The translations under genes were made by a program, and so were the position numbers. Below, piece by piece: positions 53,400-63,095 of a DNA stretch of 64,000 nt (position 1 is its first letter; each line of letters begins with the position of its first letter). The DNA is taken from positions 87,295-151,294 of the forward strand of contig NZ_BCQE01000011.1 of assembly GCF_001544275.1 (NCBI RefSeq), read 5' to 3'. The notes below the pieces were generated by a model, which was given only the letters and a program-made list of their open reading frames with translations, was not told the origin of the DNA and did not search any database. This DNA comes from Enterococcus gallinarum NBRC 100675. GTDB lineage: Bacteria > Bacillota > Bacilli > Lactobacillales > Enterococcaceae.

Positions 53400-53633
53400 T
53401 TAAATGCTTCCTGAACTATTCGGATTGGTTGGATTCGTCGGATTTGTGTTTGGTGCCCAAATTGGCGGAACTTTGTCTAATTTTTTCTCTAAACCGGTTT
53501 CCTCTCCTTGTTCGTTTTCGGCATCTGGACTTTCATCAAGTTTGTATTCTTTCTCCAACTCATCCAATTTCTTGAAGTTATTGCTGGATTCTTTTGCTAA
53601 TTTTTCTAATTTGTCATCTGTTTCTTTCGCCAT
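53400..53633 (-). CDS. Small acidic/lysine-rich hypothetical protein (77 residues)
   Basis: The minus-strand gene reads MAKETDDKLEKLAKESSNNFKKLDELEKEY and ends with a Pro/Asn-Thr repeat (NPTNPTNPNSSGSI). It is highly charged with a predicted helix over residues 3-35 and no signal peptide. AAGGAGG lies 9 bases before the ATG, which favours this strand over an equally long frame on the plus strand. No family recognised. It is 94 bases from recD2 with its own ribosome binding site. Confidence 0.6.
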   Translation of the reverse strand: MAKETDDKLEKLAKESSNNFKKLDELEKEYKLDESPDAENEQGEETGLEKKLDKVPPIWAPNTNPTNPTNPNSSGSI

Positions 53634-53727
53634 TTGAAAACGCCTCCTTTTGGTATTAGCTTAGCATGTTTCGCTAAAAAACCAAAAGAAAGCGCTCATT
53701 TTCATTAACTGTAAAAAAAATTCTTTT

Positions 53728-56304
53728 TTAAGAGACGAGAAAATCATATGGAGAAAGATTCTCCATCCCAATCATTGGATCAACCGCATTTTTTTGAACC
53801 ATTTCGATTGTCAACTCTCTCGAAAGCGGTTCTTTTGAGATAGTTTCTTCTGGTAGTGTTTCTTCGATGATGGATTCACTCGGTGTTGTGGCAAACAAAT
53901 CAAGTTCCTGTTTCTGAACCGGCTGCTTACTGCTCATCGGCTCATCGGCAGTATCTGTTTTCTTTTCACTTTTCATTGTGGCTGTTGTCTGGGAGTTAGA
54001 CTCTGCGAAAGGATCATCTGCTTCTTCAAACTGTGCCAACCTTTGACGTTGCAAAGGTGTCATCTCGTCACTGCCGTTGATTCGCTCTTGCAAGGTAGTC
54101 AATCGTGTGGCGGACTCATGTGTCACACATGTTTGATAAGCTTGGGGTTCCCCTAATAAAATCAACAGCTCTTTGCTACGGGTCACTGCCGTATAGAGTA
54201 AATTTCGTTGCAGCATCCGCTGGTATTGGTGAACCATCGGCATGATCACCATCTTGAACTCGCTCCCTTGTGCTTTATGGATCGAGCAGCAATAGGACAA
54301 TGTGATTTTATTCCATTCATTTCGCTTATAGGTAACTTCTGTGGCATCGAATTGGATCACTAATTCATCCACTTTGTCTTCCGACTGTTTGGCAGGAATA
54401 ATGCCGACGATTTGTCCCATATCCCCATTGAAAACATTGTCTTCTGGCGAATTGACCAGCTGCAAGACTTTATCTCCGATCCGATAGACTGTTTCATTCC
54501 AAGTGACTTCTTTTTTAGTCCCATCGTTTGGATTAAAGATCTCCTGCATCATCTTGTTTAGTGCATCGATCCCTGCTGCTCCGCGGTACATTGGCGCTAG
54601 AACTTGAATGTCTTGCGGTGTAAAGCCTTTCGCTTTCGCCCGTTGCACGATTTGTGCGATCAATGGTTCAATTTTGTAAGCATCACAAGCAAAGAAAGAG
54701 CGATCTTTTTGATTTTGTGTAAAATCTGCAGGTAATTGCCCATTTTTTATCGCATGAGCCAATGGAATGATGCTTGACCCATCTCCTTGACGATAAATCT
54801 CGGTCAATTCTTGTTTTGGAATCTGTTCGATTTCTAAAAGATCATGCAGCACTTGTCCCGGTCCTACTGAAGGCAGTTGGTCTTTGTCGCCAACAAAAAT
54901 AACTTGCATATTTGTAGGGATCGATTTGAACAATGTATTAGCCAACCACGTATCCACCATCGACATTTCATCAACAATCAACAAACCGCCTTCAAGTTCT
55001 TTCGCAGCGACACTAGGCGTCTTCTCACGGCCGTTAAGCCCCAGCAAACGATGAATCGTCCCACTGGGAAGTCCCGTCGTCTCATTCATCCGTTTGGCTG
55101 CCCTACCTGTAGGAGCTGCCAACAAGATGGGGAACATTTCTTCCGTGTATTTTGCGGGATCTAAATCAAGATCATTCAATTCAGCAAATAATTGAACAAT
55201 CCCATTGATTACTGTCGTTTTCCCTGTTCCAGGTCCGCCAGTCAAAATAAATAATGGTGAATGGATGGCTTCTTTGATGGCTTCTTCTTGGGAAGATCCA
55301 TAGACGATCCCTAATCGCTTCTCGATTTTTCGCAGTGTTTTTTCAACTGTTTTTTTGGGGTAGTTGATTTCTTTTTTGCGAGCTAATAATCGTTGGATCG
55401 AATTGGCGATCCCCCACTCTGAAAAATAGAGACTGTTTTCATACAACTTCGTTTCTTCTTGTTGGATCTTGCCTTCTTCTACCAATCCAATAATCGTATT
55501 TGCCAAGTCATCCGGTGGAATTTCGATGGGACGACTTGTTTCCAACAACCGAAGGGTTTGCTCGAGCAAATCCTGTGCGTGAATATATGTGTTCCCGGTC
55601 TGTAAAGATTGGGCAAAAATCTGGTGCAAAACTGCCGCACGATAGCGCTGGGGCGAGGTGGCTTCAATTCCTAATTGATCGGCGATGTTATCTGCCCGTT
55701 TGAAGCCAATCCCTTCAATATCTTCGACTAATTGATAAGGATTTTCTTGGATGATCTCTAATGCTTCATTTTTGTATGCTTGGTAAATGGCAAAAGAAAG
55801 CTGACTACCAAACCCATAGCGGCTTAACCCAACGATCACTTGATCCATCCCATGATTGAGTCGAACCGTATCAAGAATCATTTTTCGTTTGCTTTCATTC
55901 AATCCAGGAATTTGCTCCAACAATACCGGGTCCTCTAACATGCGATCGATCGCCTGATCTCCTAGAAGCCCCACAATTTTTTCAGCTGTCTTCTTACCGA
56001 TACCAGGAAACTTCTCTCCTGAAAGATAATTGATCAGACCTTGCTCTGAAGTAGGTTGTTCTTGCTGATAGCTGTCCACTTTTAATTGGACGCCATATTT
56101 AGGATGATTGACTAACTCACCGTAGAATCGGTAACTCTCCTCTTCTTGGATCTCACCGAAGCTCCCAGTGACGACGATCTCAGATTCTTTGTAATCCGCA
56201 TTATTTTCTGTCACTTTGACTAAAAGTACCTTATAGAAATTGCTAGGATTTTGAAAAAAGATCGCGGCAACATGGCCGACAAAAAATGTTCTTTCTGGAT
56301 TCAC
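53728..56304 (-). CDS. recD2: RecD2-type ATP-dependent DNA helicase
   Basis: This 858-residue superfamily 1 helicase moves 5'-3' on DNA and acts in recombination or mismatch processing. It has the N-terminal OB and helix-hairpin-helix domains (FPGIGKKTAEKIVGLLG), Walker A TGGPGTGKTTVI, GLLIVDEMSMVD (motif II), motif III region VFVGDKDQLPSVGPG and motif VI KAQGSEFKMV, YTAVTRSKELL. The C-terminal extension ends DPMIGMENLSPYDFL, a RecD2 hallmark. The start is a GTG at 56304, seven bases after AAAGGAG. Confidence 0.95.
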   Translation of the reverse strand: MNPERTFFVGHVAAIFFQNPSNFYKVLLVKVTENNADYKESEIVVTGSFGEIQEEESYRFYGELVNHPKYGVQLKVDSYQQEQPTSEQGLINYLSGEKFPGIGKKTAEKIVGLLGDQAIDRMLEDPVLLEQIPGLNESKRKMILDTVRLNHGMDQVIVGLSRYGFGSQLSFAIYQAYKNEALEIIQENPYQLVEDIEGIGFKRADNIADQLGIEATSPQRYRAAVLHQIFAQSLQTGNTYIHAQDLLEQTLRLLETSRPIEIPPDDLANTIIGLVEEGKIQQEETKLYENSLYFSEWGIANSIQRLLARKKEINYPKKTVEKTLRKIEKRLGIVYGSSQEEAIKEAIHSPLFILTGGPGTGKTTVINGIVQLFAELNDLDLDPAKYTEEMFPILLAAPTGRAAKRMNETTGLPSGTIHRLLGLNGREKTPSVAAKELEGGLLIVDEMSMVDTWLANTLFKSIPTNMQVIFVGDKDQLPSVGPGQVLHDLLEIEQIPKQELTEIYRQGDGSSIIPLAHAIKNGQLPADFTQNQKDRSFFACDAYKIEPLIAQIVQRAKAKGFTPQDIQVLAPMYRGAAGIDALNKMMQEIFNPNDGTKKEVTWNETVYRIGDKVLQLVNSPEDNVFNGDMGQIVGIIPAKQSEDKVDELVIQFDATEVTYKRNEWNKITLSYCCSIHKAQGSEFKMVIMPMVHQYQRMLQRNLLYTAVTRSKELLILLGEPQAYQTCVTHESATRLTTLQERINGSDEMTPLQRQRLAQFEEADDPFAESNSQTTATMKSEKKTDTADEPMSSKQPVQKQELDLFATTPSESIIEETLPEETISKEPLSRELTIEMVQKNAVDPMIGMENLSPYDFLVS

Positions 56305-56321
56305 GACGCCGCTCCTTTCAC

Positions 56322-56975
56322 CTATAATAAGGCATCTAAACTGTCTTGATTTTTTAGAAAACTTGCATCATTCCAACAGGTCATCTCAAAAGGCAATTGT
56401 TTATCTGTTCCCGTCTCTAAAATGGTCAAGCTATTATTAACAAGACCGCCTTGTTCCCGCAATTGTGCCAATTCTTTTCCGGTCAACCATTGGATGGCTG
56501 CCGTCAATGAGGCCCCATGACCGACAAAAAGTAACGGACCATTGTGGGCTTGCACAGCAGTCATCACCACTGTTTCAATGCGCTTCAGTGCATCTTCGAT
56601 GGGCTCTCCTTGAAATATCGTTGGGTCATAACGGTCAAGATGGTGGCGCAAATCAGACAGTTCTTGCGGGTATTTTGCCTGCATTTCATCAATGAACTGC
56701 CCTTCTAAATCGCCTAGTCCAAGTTCACGTAATCCTTCTGTATAAACAATCTCGACTGGTTGCTTTAATCTTTCCACTATCCCTTGTGCGGTTGTACGGG
56801 CACGTAACGAGGTACTTGAATAGATTTTTTCAAAAGGAACATCTGCGATTGCGTCACCCAAAAGCTGGATCTCCTGATAACTTTCAGGCAACAATGGTGA
56901 ATCTCCCATCATTCCTTGAAACCGTCGTGCTTGATTCCATTCTGTTTTGCCATGACGAGTAAAATATAATTGCAT
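56322..56975 (-). CDS. Histidine phosphatase family protein
   Basis: This 217-residue protein has the phosphohistidine motif YFTRHGKTEWN (RHG) at the start, SSTSLRARTTAQGI with the second Arg, and VGHGASLTAAI with the second catalytic His. It belongs to the broad-specificity phosphatase branch; substrate unknown. It lies 17 bases before recD2 and downstream of trmL, probably in one transcript. Confidence 0.9.
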   Translation of the reverse strand: MQLYFTRHGKTEWNQARRFQGMMGDSPLLPESYQEIQLLGDAIADVPFEKIYSSTSLRARTTAQGIVERLKQPVEIVYTEGLRELGLGDLEGQFIDEMQAKYPQELSDLRHHLDRYDPTIFQGEPIEDALKRIETVVMTAVQAHNGPLLFVGHGASLTAAIQWLTGKELAQLREQGGLVNNSLTILETGTDKQLPFEMTCWNDASFLKNQDSLDALL

Positions 56976-57002
56976 CGAACAAGTCTCTCCTATCGATTGT
57001 AT

Positions 57003-57506
57003 CTAATCTAATTTGTCATTGTCGTAGTGATGAGTCAATTCTAACTCTGGAAACCCTTGTTGTCGTAAAGCTTCATAAATAATCAACGCGGCTGTGTTAG
57101 ATAAATTCAATGAACGGACATGGGCATCATTCATTGGAATTCGTAAACATTTGTCCGCATGTTCTCGCATGAATGTTTCAGGCAATCCAGTTGTTTCCTT
57201 CCCAAAAAGGAAAAATTGGTCTTCATGAACCGTATAATCTACTTCAGAATAGACACGATTGGCAAATTTAGAAATCAGGTACAGTGGACGATCACCTAAA
57301 AAGGACATAAATGCCGCTAAATCTTTGTGGTAAGTAATGTGAACATCATGCCAGTAATCAAGTCCAGCGCGTTTCAAATGCTTGTCATCTGTTGAAAAGC
57401 CTAATGGTTCAATCAAGTGTAAATGTGTATTGGTGGCTGCGCAAGTCCGAGCGATATTGCCGGTATTGGCAGGGATTTGTGGTTCAAATAAAACAATGTG
57501 ATTCAT
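57003..57506 (-). CDS. trmL: tRNA (cytidine/uridine-34-2'-O)-methyltransferase TrmL
   Basis: This 167-residue SPOUT enzyme starts [25 protein letters not shown] and has [11 protein letters not shown] and [30 protein letters not shown], the trefoil-knot SAM site. It methylates the ribose at the wobble base of leucine tRNAs. It is followed by the phosphatase gene. Confidence 0.94.
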   Translation of the reverse strand: MNHIVLFEPQIPANTGNIARTCAATNTHLHLIEPLGFSTDDKHLKRAGLDYWHDVHITYHKDLAAFMSFLGDRPLYLISKFANRVYSEVDYTVHEDQFFLFGKETTGLPETFMREHADKCLRIPMNDAHVRSLNLSNTAALIIYEALRQQGFPELELTHHYDNDKLD

Positions 57507-57622
57507 CTGGTAAGACTCCTTTCAATTGGTTCGAGCCAATTGTCTCTCAATAGATTCTATAGTACCATATTTTAACGAAAATCGTTTTGCGAACTTCTAT
57601 CTGATTCACTGAAACTTTGAGC

Positions 57623-57720
57623 ATAAAAAAAAACGTACCAACTCGGTGTCAATCACTGCGAGTCGTTACGTTAGTGAAGCTCTTTTCACTAACTTTTATC
57701 AGAACAGGAACCTGATAAAA
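57623..57720 (-). other. Three consecutive hairpins ending in a terminator
   Basis: Reading the minus strand: TTTTATCAG/CTGATAAAA (57694-57720), then GTTAGTGAA/TTCACTAAC (57670-57693), then ACGTAACGACTCG/CGAGTTGGTACGT (57633-57671) followed by nine U. It lies 84 bases after the rlmA stop and 117 bases before trmL. Functions as the rlmA terminator, and possibly as a leader of trmL. Confidence 0.65.
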
Positions 57721-57803
57721 ACCAATGAAAAATGACTTGAGAACAATATATCACTCCCATGACATGATTGCAAGGGTAAATAACAAAAAAGTTCAAAAAT
57801 TTT

Positions 57804-58646
57804 TCAAGAAACTTTCGCGACTAACAACTCAATATCGACTGTTATTTCGTATAACGGGTTTTCCCGAACTTTTGCTATTTGCTCGTTTGACGCACCCCAC
57901 TCCAATGGCGACATCGCCAACAAGTCCAGTCGCCGGTCTTCTGGGATTGAGAATGGATAACAAATCCGTTCTCGGCTCGCTTGCGGATATTTTTCAAAAA
58001 ATTTATCAACGACCCGTTCATTAGAATAGACTTGTTTTGCAGAATCATCTGGATAAAAAGCTTGCCGCAGCTCTTTAAGGTAGCCTGCTGCTGGCACAAC
58101 TTTGATCACTTGTCCGCCCGGCTTCATGATGCGGTCGAATTCCTGATAATTGGAAGGCGAAAATAAATTCAAAATCGTATCAAAACTAGCGGGGGCAAAA
58201 GGAAGATTCGTGAGATCTGCGACACACCAAAAGGCAGAAACAGTATGATTGGTTGCCAAATAGACGCCTTCCTTGGCAATGTCAAATCCTACTGCCGTTT
58301 TTTCTTGTCCGTCTAATAATTGGGTAAGAAAGCTGCCTTCCCCACAGCCAATATCTAAAATGTTTTCGGATTGTTCAATCTGGTGGGAGATGGCCTCTAA
58401 GACTGGACGATACATCCCACTTTGGATCATTCGACTTCGAGGAACAAACATTCCTTGATCGTACTCCGTTTTCACAGGATGATCCAAAAAAAATAAAGTC
58501 CCCTTTTTTGAAAGATCAAAACGATGACGATTCGGACAAATCAGTCCACTCTCATTGGCAAAGACCTGCTGATGACACAATGGACACTCAAATAAGTCGC
58601 TATGGGCCTCAAGAAAAAGTCGCCCACGATCGATTTTTTTTAACAT
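57804..58646 (-). CDS. rlmA: 23S rRNA (guanine)-N1-methyltransferase, RlmA/TlrB family
   Basis: This 280-residue methyltransferase has an N-terminal zinc site (CPLCHQQVFANESGLICPNRH) and a Rossmann-type SAM domain (ILDIGCGEGSFLTQL). It methylates a guanine in helix 35 of 23S rRNA; Gram-positive members usually act at G748, which can influence tylosin susceptibility. It is divergent from cutC. The ATG at 58646 is preceded by AGAGGG. Confidence 0.9.
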   Translation of the reverse strand: MLKKIDRGRLFLEAHSDLFECPLCHQQVFANESGLICPNRHRFDLSKKGTLFFLDHPVKTEYDQGMFVPRSRMIQSGMYRPVLEAISHQIEQSENILDIGCGEGSFLTQLLDGQEKTAVGFDIAKEGVYLATNHTVSAFWCVADLTNLPFAPASFDTILNLFSPSNYQEFDRIMKPGGQVIKVVPAAGYLKELRQAFYPDDSAKQVYSNERVVDKFFEKYPQASRERICYPFSIPEDRRLDLLAMSPLEWGASNEQIAKVRENPLYEITVDIELLVAKVS

Positions 58647-58734
58647 ATCAAATCCCTCTTCTCTTTCTTACTTTAGCATAGATTTATGGTAAAATGCTAG
58701 TGTAGAATAACAGCTGAAAAACGGAGGGAAACAG

Positions 58735-59379
58735 ATGTTAAAAGAATTTTGTGCCGAAAATTATACGATGATCCCATTAGCGATCGGCCGAGGAGCAAAA
58801 CGGATCGAGTTATGCGACAATTTGGCTGTCGGCGGAACCACACCTAGCACGGGTGTGATCGAAGAAGCATTGAGTTACGCCGGTGAAAAAAGTGTGCCGA
58901 TCATGACAATGATTCGACCAAGAGGCGGCGATTTTGTTTATAATGACATTGAGTTAAAGATCATGCACACAGATTTGATTGAAGCCAAGAAATTAGGAAC
59001 TGACGGTGTAGTATTCGGCTGTTTGACGCCTAATGGCTGGCTAGATGAAGAAGCATTGGAACTTCTGATCGATACAGCTGAAGGATTACAGATCACTTTT
59101 CACATGGCATTTGATGCCATTCCGGAATCTCGCCAATTTGAAGCCATTGATTGGCTTGCTGCTCATGGCGTCCACCGCATCCTCACACATGGCGGACCGG
59201 CAGGAACAGCTATCGAAGAGAACATAGAACGGTTAAAAGCATTGATCGACTATGCAGGAGATCGGTTGATTATATTGCCAGGAGCAGGTATTTCATACAA
59301 GAATGCCCAATCAATTGCTGATCAGCTTGGTGTTTCTGAACTCCACGGAACGAAAATCGTTGATTTGACAGATCATTAA
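58735..59379 (+). CDS. cutC: CutC family protein (copper homeostasis)
   Basis: This 214-residue TIM-barrel protein starts MLKEFCAENYTMIPLAIGRGAKRIELCDNLAVGGTTPS and contains MTMIRPRGGDFVYND, TFHMAFDAIP and LTHGGPAGTA, all CutC-family blocks. It has been linked to copper handling, though the molecular activity is unclear. It starts after GGAGGG and ends at a strong terminator. Confidence 0.93.
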   Translation: MLKEFCAENYTMIPLAIGRGAKRIELCDNLAVGGTTPSTGVIEEALSYAGEKSVPIMTMIRPRGGDFVYNDIELKIMHTDLIEAKKLGTDGVVFGCLTPNGWLDEEALELLIDTAEGLQITFHMAFDAIPESRQFEAIDWLAAHGVHRILTHGGPAGTAIEENIERLKALIDYAGDRLIILPGAGISYKNAQSIADQLGVSELHGTKIVDLTDH

Positions 59380-59381
59380 GA

Positions 59382-59417
59382 AAAAAAGACATTCGCTGAT
59401 AAACGAATGTCTTTTTT
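59382..59417. terminator. Bidirectional intrinsic terminator
   Basis: AAAAAAGACATTCG pairs with CGAATGTCTTTTTT around a short loop. It serves cutC and the converging ABC exporter operon. Confidence 0.9.
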
Positions 59418-59434
59418 GTACAGAGCCCACTATC

Positions 59435-61216
59435 TTATATCGCTTGCAACAAATCATACTGTGATTGGTACAAGTGATGATAGAGCCCTTTTAAGGCCAT
59501 CAGCTGGTCGTGATTGCCCGATTCAGCAATTTTCCCTCCAGCGACATAGAAAATACGGTCGGAATTTTTGATTGTTGACAGACGATGGGCAATAATAAAG
59601 GATGTCCTGCCTTCCAGAAGTTTTAAAAGCCCTTCTTGCAACAGCTCTTCTGTCTTTGTATCAATACTTGAAGTTGCTTCGTCTAGAATCAATATCTTTG
59701 GATCTGCCAGTAATGCTCGGGCAAAGGAAATTAACTGGCGTTGCCCTGCGGATAACGTGCTCCCCCGCTCTTCAACAACCGTGTGGTAACCGTCTTTCAA
59801 ATCCTTGATGAACTCGTGTGCCCGAACGATCTTCGCAGCTTCAATGATTTCTTCTTCGGTTGCTGCTAAATTTCCATATCGAATGTTTTCCATGATTGTC
59901 CCTGAGAAAATAAAGGTATCCTGCAGCATGACACCCATTTGTGAGCGCAATGATTCCAACGTCACATCGCGAACATCATAGCCGTCAACTTTGACACTTC
60001 CCTCATTCACATCATAAAAACGACTCAACAAATTAATAATCGTCGTCTTGCCTGCGCCTGTAGGACCAACTAACGCAATGCTTTCTCCTGCCTGGATGTG
60101 GAAGTTAACATCGGACAAGATATTTTTGCCTTCTTCGTAACGGAAAGTCACATGATCGAAATCCACTTCCCCTTTGATGCTCGGCAATTCTTTCGCATCG
60201 GTTTTGTCTTCAATATCTGGTACTTCATCCATTGTTTCAAAGATCCGTTCGAGGTACGCCGTTGCCGTGATCAATGAATTATAAAAATTACCGATATTGA
60301 TTACTGGATTCCAAAAATTATTGATGTAACTAATAAAAGCAATCAAGGTGCCAGTACTGACTTCAACACCAATTTGACGAATACCAACAAAATAAATCAA
60401 ACAAGTGGTAATCACAGAAATGTTTTGCACCCCTGGCCACATCAAAAATTGGACCCTGACAGCCTTCATCCAAGATGTGCGGTAGTCATTGCTGACTTCT
60501 TCAAAAATTTGAGCATTTTCTTCTTCACGGGCAAACGATTGGGTGATCTTGATACCCGCGATACTTTCGTGAATGTACGCATTCAGATTGGACTGTTTGT
60601 TGCTTAAGACCTGGTAAGCTTTCCGCTGTTTGTTCTTGATCACCATGACCATCACGAAGAGAATCGGTAAGAGTGCCAATGAATACAATGTCAATTTGAC
60701 ATCGATGACCAACATGAAAATCAGTGTGATCACCACATTGAAAATATCGGAGATCAAATTGATCAGCCCATTGCTTAATAGATCACTCAGTGTATTGATG
60801 TAGTTGACCACTCGGATCAAAATCTTCCCGTGAGGTCGCGTATCAAAATAGGAAAAAGGCAAGCGCTGTAAATGTTCAAAGATATCGTAACGCATATCTT
60901 TTAGGACGTCTTGACCAATATTCGTAATATGATAAATCCGGTAACGCATGCACAGTCCAATGATCAGCAATGTCACAACAAAAGCGACACCGATCAAGAT
61001 CAGTTGTGTTTTATTTTGGTCAGGAATGGCTGAATCGATTGCAATTTTTGTAAATACCGGAGCCAGCATTCCCGCCAAATTGGCTAAGATGATCGTAAAG
61101 AGAACTTTGCCGATACTTGCTTTATAAGGGACGACATATCGTGCCAATCGTTTAAAGTCTTTCCAACTGAATTCCTGTTCCAGTTCTTCATCCACATCAA
61201 ATTTATTGCGCGCCAT
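59435..61216 (-). CDS. Heterodimeric ABC exporter, subunit with canonical nucleotide site
   Basis: This 593-residue half transporter has six membrane spans (about 35-330) and an ATPase domain with Walker A GPTGAGKTTI, signature LSAGQRQ and Walker B ILILDEATSSID with the catalytic Glu. It pairs with the gene upstream, whose stop overlaps this start by 14 bases. The ATG at 61216 follows GGAGGTG. The family (EfrCD/LmrCD-like) exports drugs or lipids; the substrate is not predicted. Confidence 0.9.
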   Translation of the reverse strand: MARNKFDVDEELEQEFSWKDFKRLARYVVPYKASIGKVLFTIILANLAGMLAPVFTKIAIDSAIPDQNKTQLILIGVAFVVTLLIIGLCMRYRIYHITNIGQDVLKDMRYDIFEHLQRLPFSYFDTRPHGKILIRVVNYINTLSDLLSNGLINLISDIFNVVITLIFMLVIDVKLTLYSLALLPILFVMVMVIKNKQRKAYQVLSNKQSNLNAYIHESIAGIKITQSFAREEENAQIFEEVSNDYRTSWMKAVRVQFLMWPGVQNISVITTCLIYFVGIRQIGVEVSTGTLIAFISYINNFWNPVINIGNFYNSLITATAYLERIFETMDEVPDIEDKTDAKELPSIKGEVDFDHVTFRYEEGKNILSDVNFHIQAGESIALVGPTGAGKTTIINLLSRFYDVNEGSVKVDGYDVRDVTLESLRSQMGVMLQDTFIFSGTIMENIRYGNLAATEEEIIEAAKIVRAHEFIKDLKDGYHTVVEERGSTLSAGQRQLISFARALLADPKILILDEATSSIDTKTEELLQEGLLKLLEGRTSFIIAHRLSTIKNSDRIFYVAGGKIAESGNHDQLMALKGLYHHLYQSQYDLLQAI

Positions 61217-62954
61217 TGTCGTCACCTCCAGTCAATCCCAATTGTTTTTGGTATACCTCGAAGTATCTGCCTTTTTTGGCAACTAGTTCTTCGTGGGTTC
61301 CCTGCTCGATCACGCGTCCTTTTTCCATCATCAGAATTTGATCTGCTTCACGGACAGAAGAGATCCGATGAGCAATGATGAAAGTCGTTTTTTCTCCAGT
61401 TAGTTTGGTTAGCTCTTGTTGGATCTTGGATTCTGTCTCCATGTCAACCGCTGAAGTGGTATCATCAAGAATCAGGATCGACGGATCTTTCGCCAAAGCC
61501 CGTGCCAATGAAATACGTTGTTTTTGGCCGCCTGATAATCCTACCCCTCGCTCGCCGACAATGGTTTCATAACCTTGAGGCATACGAGAAATAAAGGTGT
61601 CGGCATCTGCTACCACTGCCATTTGACGAATAAAATTTTCATCTGCTAATGGATTACCAAAAGCGATATTGTCAGAAATCGTGTTAGAAAACAAGAACAC
61701 ATCTTGCATGACCATTGAAATGTTCTCCCGCATTTGACGGACCGGATATTCTTTTGCACTTTTGCCATCAATCAGTACTTCGCCCTCAGTAGGATCATAA
61801 AACCGTCCCACAAGATTGACCAATGTTGTTTTACCAGAGCCTGTTTCACCTAAGATCCCTAACGTTTGCCCAGGTCCTATTTTAAAGCTAACATCTTCCA
61901 AAACATTTTGATCCGGATCATCGGAAAAATGAAAGGAAACATTTTTAAATTCCACAAAGCCTTTGATTGGTTCCAACACTTTCTTTTCATGGACAGGAAT
62001 TTTCGACTCTTGTGCGAGCATTTGACGAATCTTGATACAGGCGGCAGAAAAACGTTGAACATCATTGATCAGCCAGCCACTCATTCGCATAGGATTATTC
62101 AGCATCCATAAGTACCCGTTGAATGCCACTAGATCACCTAATGTCATATCTCCGTTGATAACAAAGATTCCTCCTAAGACCAAAGCAATGACATTCAAAC
62201 TTCCGGCCAATCCATCCAACCATGGCAAATAGGTTCGGGATACTTCGGCAGAAGCCATGTTGCGGGTCTTGAAATCTTGGTTGTACGCTTTAAACTTGTC
62301 GATCTCATAGTTTTCTCTGGCAAATGCTTTGACGACGCGATTGCCACCAATATTTTCTTCTACCATCGAATTCAACCGAGAAAAACTTTCCCGAATCTCA
62401 AAGAACAATGGATGAGCTTTTTTTGACATTTGATTCGTTAGTAGAAAGATGATTGGCGTCACAGCGACTAAAGCAAGCATCAATTTCCAGTCAATAAAAC
62501 TCATGACCACTACGGCTGAGAAAAACCACAAAAAACATTCGGCTATATTATAGGTCACCCAAGAAACAAAGTGTCGAATAGCATCGGTATCCCCTGTCAT
62601 TCGCGCCATAATATCCCCAACGCGCGTATGATTAAAGAAGTCAAAATCCAGTTCTTGCAGTTTGTGATACAAATCTTCTCGTAAATGATAGAGCGTGTTT
62701 TGTCCAACTCGTTCAAATAATAGTTGATACGCATAGCGGACAATGGTTCGGATAACTGTCGTTGCAATCATAATCAGTAATAATGGAATCAATAAGTGCG
62801 TTTGCTGCTGATTGATCACATCATCGATCACCATTCCCCCTAGATATGGATTGACGACGATCAACGCAGCATTAATAAGTAAAAACAGGATTGCTAAAAT
62901 GATTCGGCCACGATTTTTTTTCGCATATCGCCAGATCCATTGTGTGTTACTCAT
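61203..62954 (-). CDS. Heterodimeric ABC exporter, subunit with degenerate Walker B
   Basis: This 583-residue half transporter has six membrane spans (about 16-310) and an ATPase domain with Walker A GETGSGKTT, signature LSGGQKQ and Walker B ILILDDTTSAVD. The Asp in place of the catalytic Glu marks the noncanonical site of heterodimeric ABC exporters. It is the first gene of the pair and lies divergent from an AraC regulator. Confidence 0.9.
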   Translation of the reverse strand: MSNTQWIWRYAKKNRGRIILAILFLLINAALIVVNPYLGGMVIDDVINQQQTHLLIPLLLIMIATTVIRTIVRYAYQLLFERVGQNTLYHLREDLYHKLQELDFDFFNHTRVGDIMARMTGDTDAIRHFVSWVTYNIAECFLWFFSAVVVMSFIDWKLMLALVAVTPIIFLLTNQMSKKAHPLFFEIRESFSRLNSMVEENIGGNRVVKAFARENYEIDKFKAYNQDFKTRNMASAEVSRTYLPWLDGLAGSLNVIALVLGGIFVINGDMTLGDLVAFNGYLWMLNNPMRMSGWLINDVQRFSAACIKIRQMLAQESKIPVHEKKVLEPIKGFVEFKNVSFHFSDDPDQNVLEDVSFKIGPGQTLGILGETGSGKTTLVNLVGRFYDPTEGEVLIDGKSAKEYPVRQMRENISMVMQDVFLFSNTISDNIAFGNPLADENFIRQMAVVADADTFISRMPQGYETIVGERGVGLSGGQKQRISLARALAKDPSILILDDTTSAVDMETESKIQQELTKLTGEKTTFIIAHRISSVREADQILMMEKGRVIEQGTHEELVAKKGRYFEVYQKQLGLTGGDDNGAQ

Positions 62955-63095
62955 CTAATTCCCCCTCTCGTTGTTAAGCTTAGCGATTTACTAGGCGATT
63001 AAAATGGTTTTTCTTACTCATTTTGATGTAAAATATTACTAAGAAGCCGTCGACCTGAAATTACCAGGTTCTGACACCATTGGAGTGATAAATGA

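Noticed and set aside
53404..53637. Plus-strand 77-residue frame covering the small acidic gene
   Set aside because: The minus frame has AAGGAGG and a charged, soluble composition, while the plus frame is a Ser/Phe-rich complement with no site.
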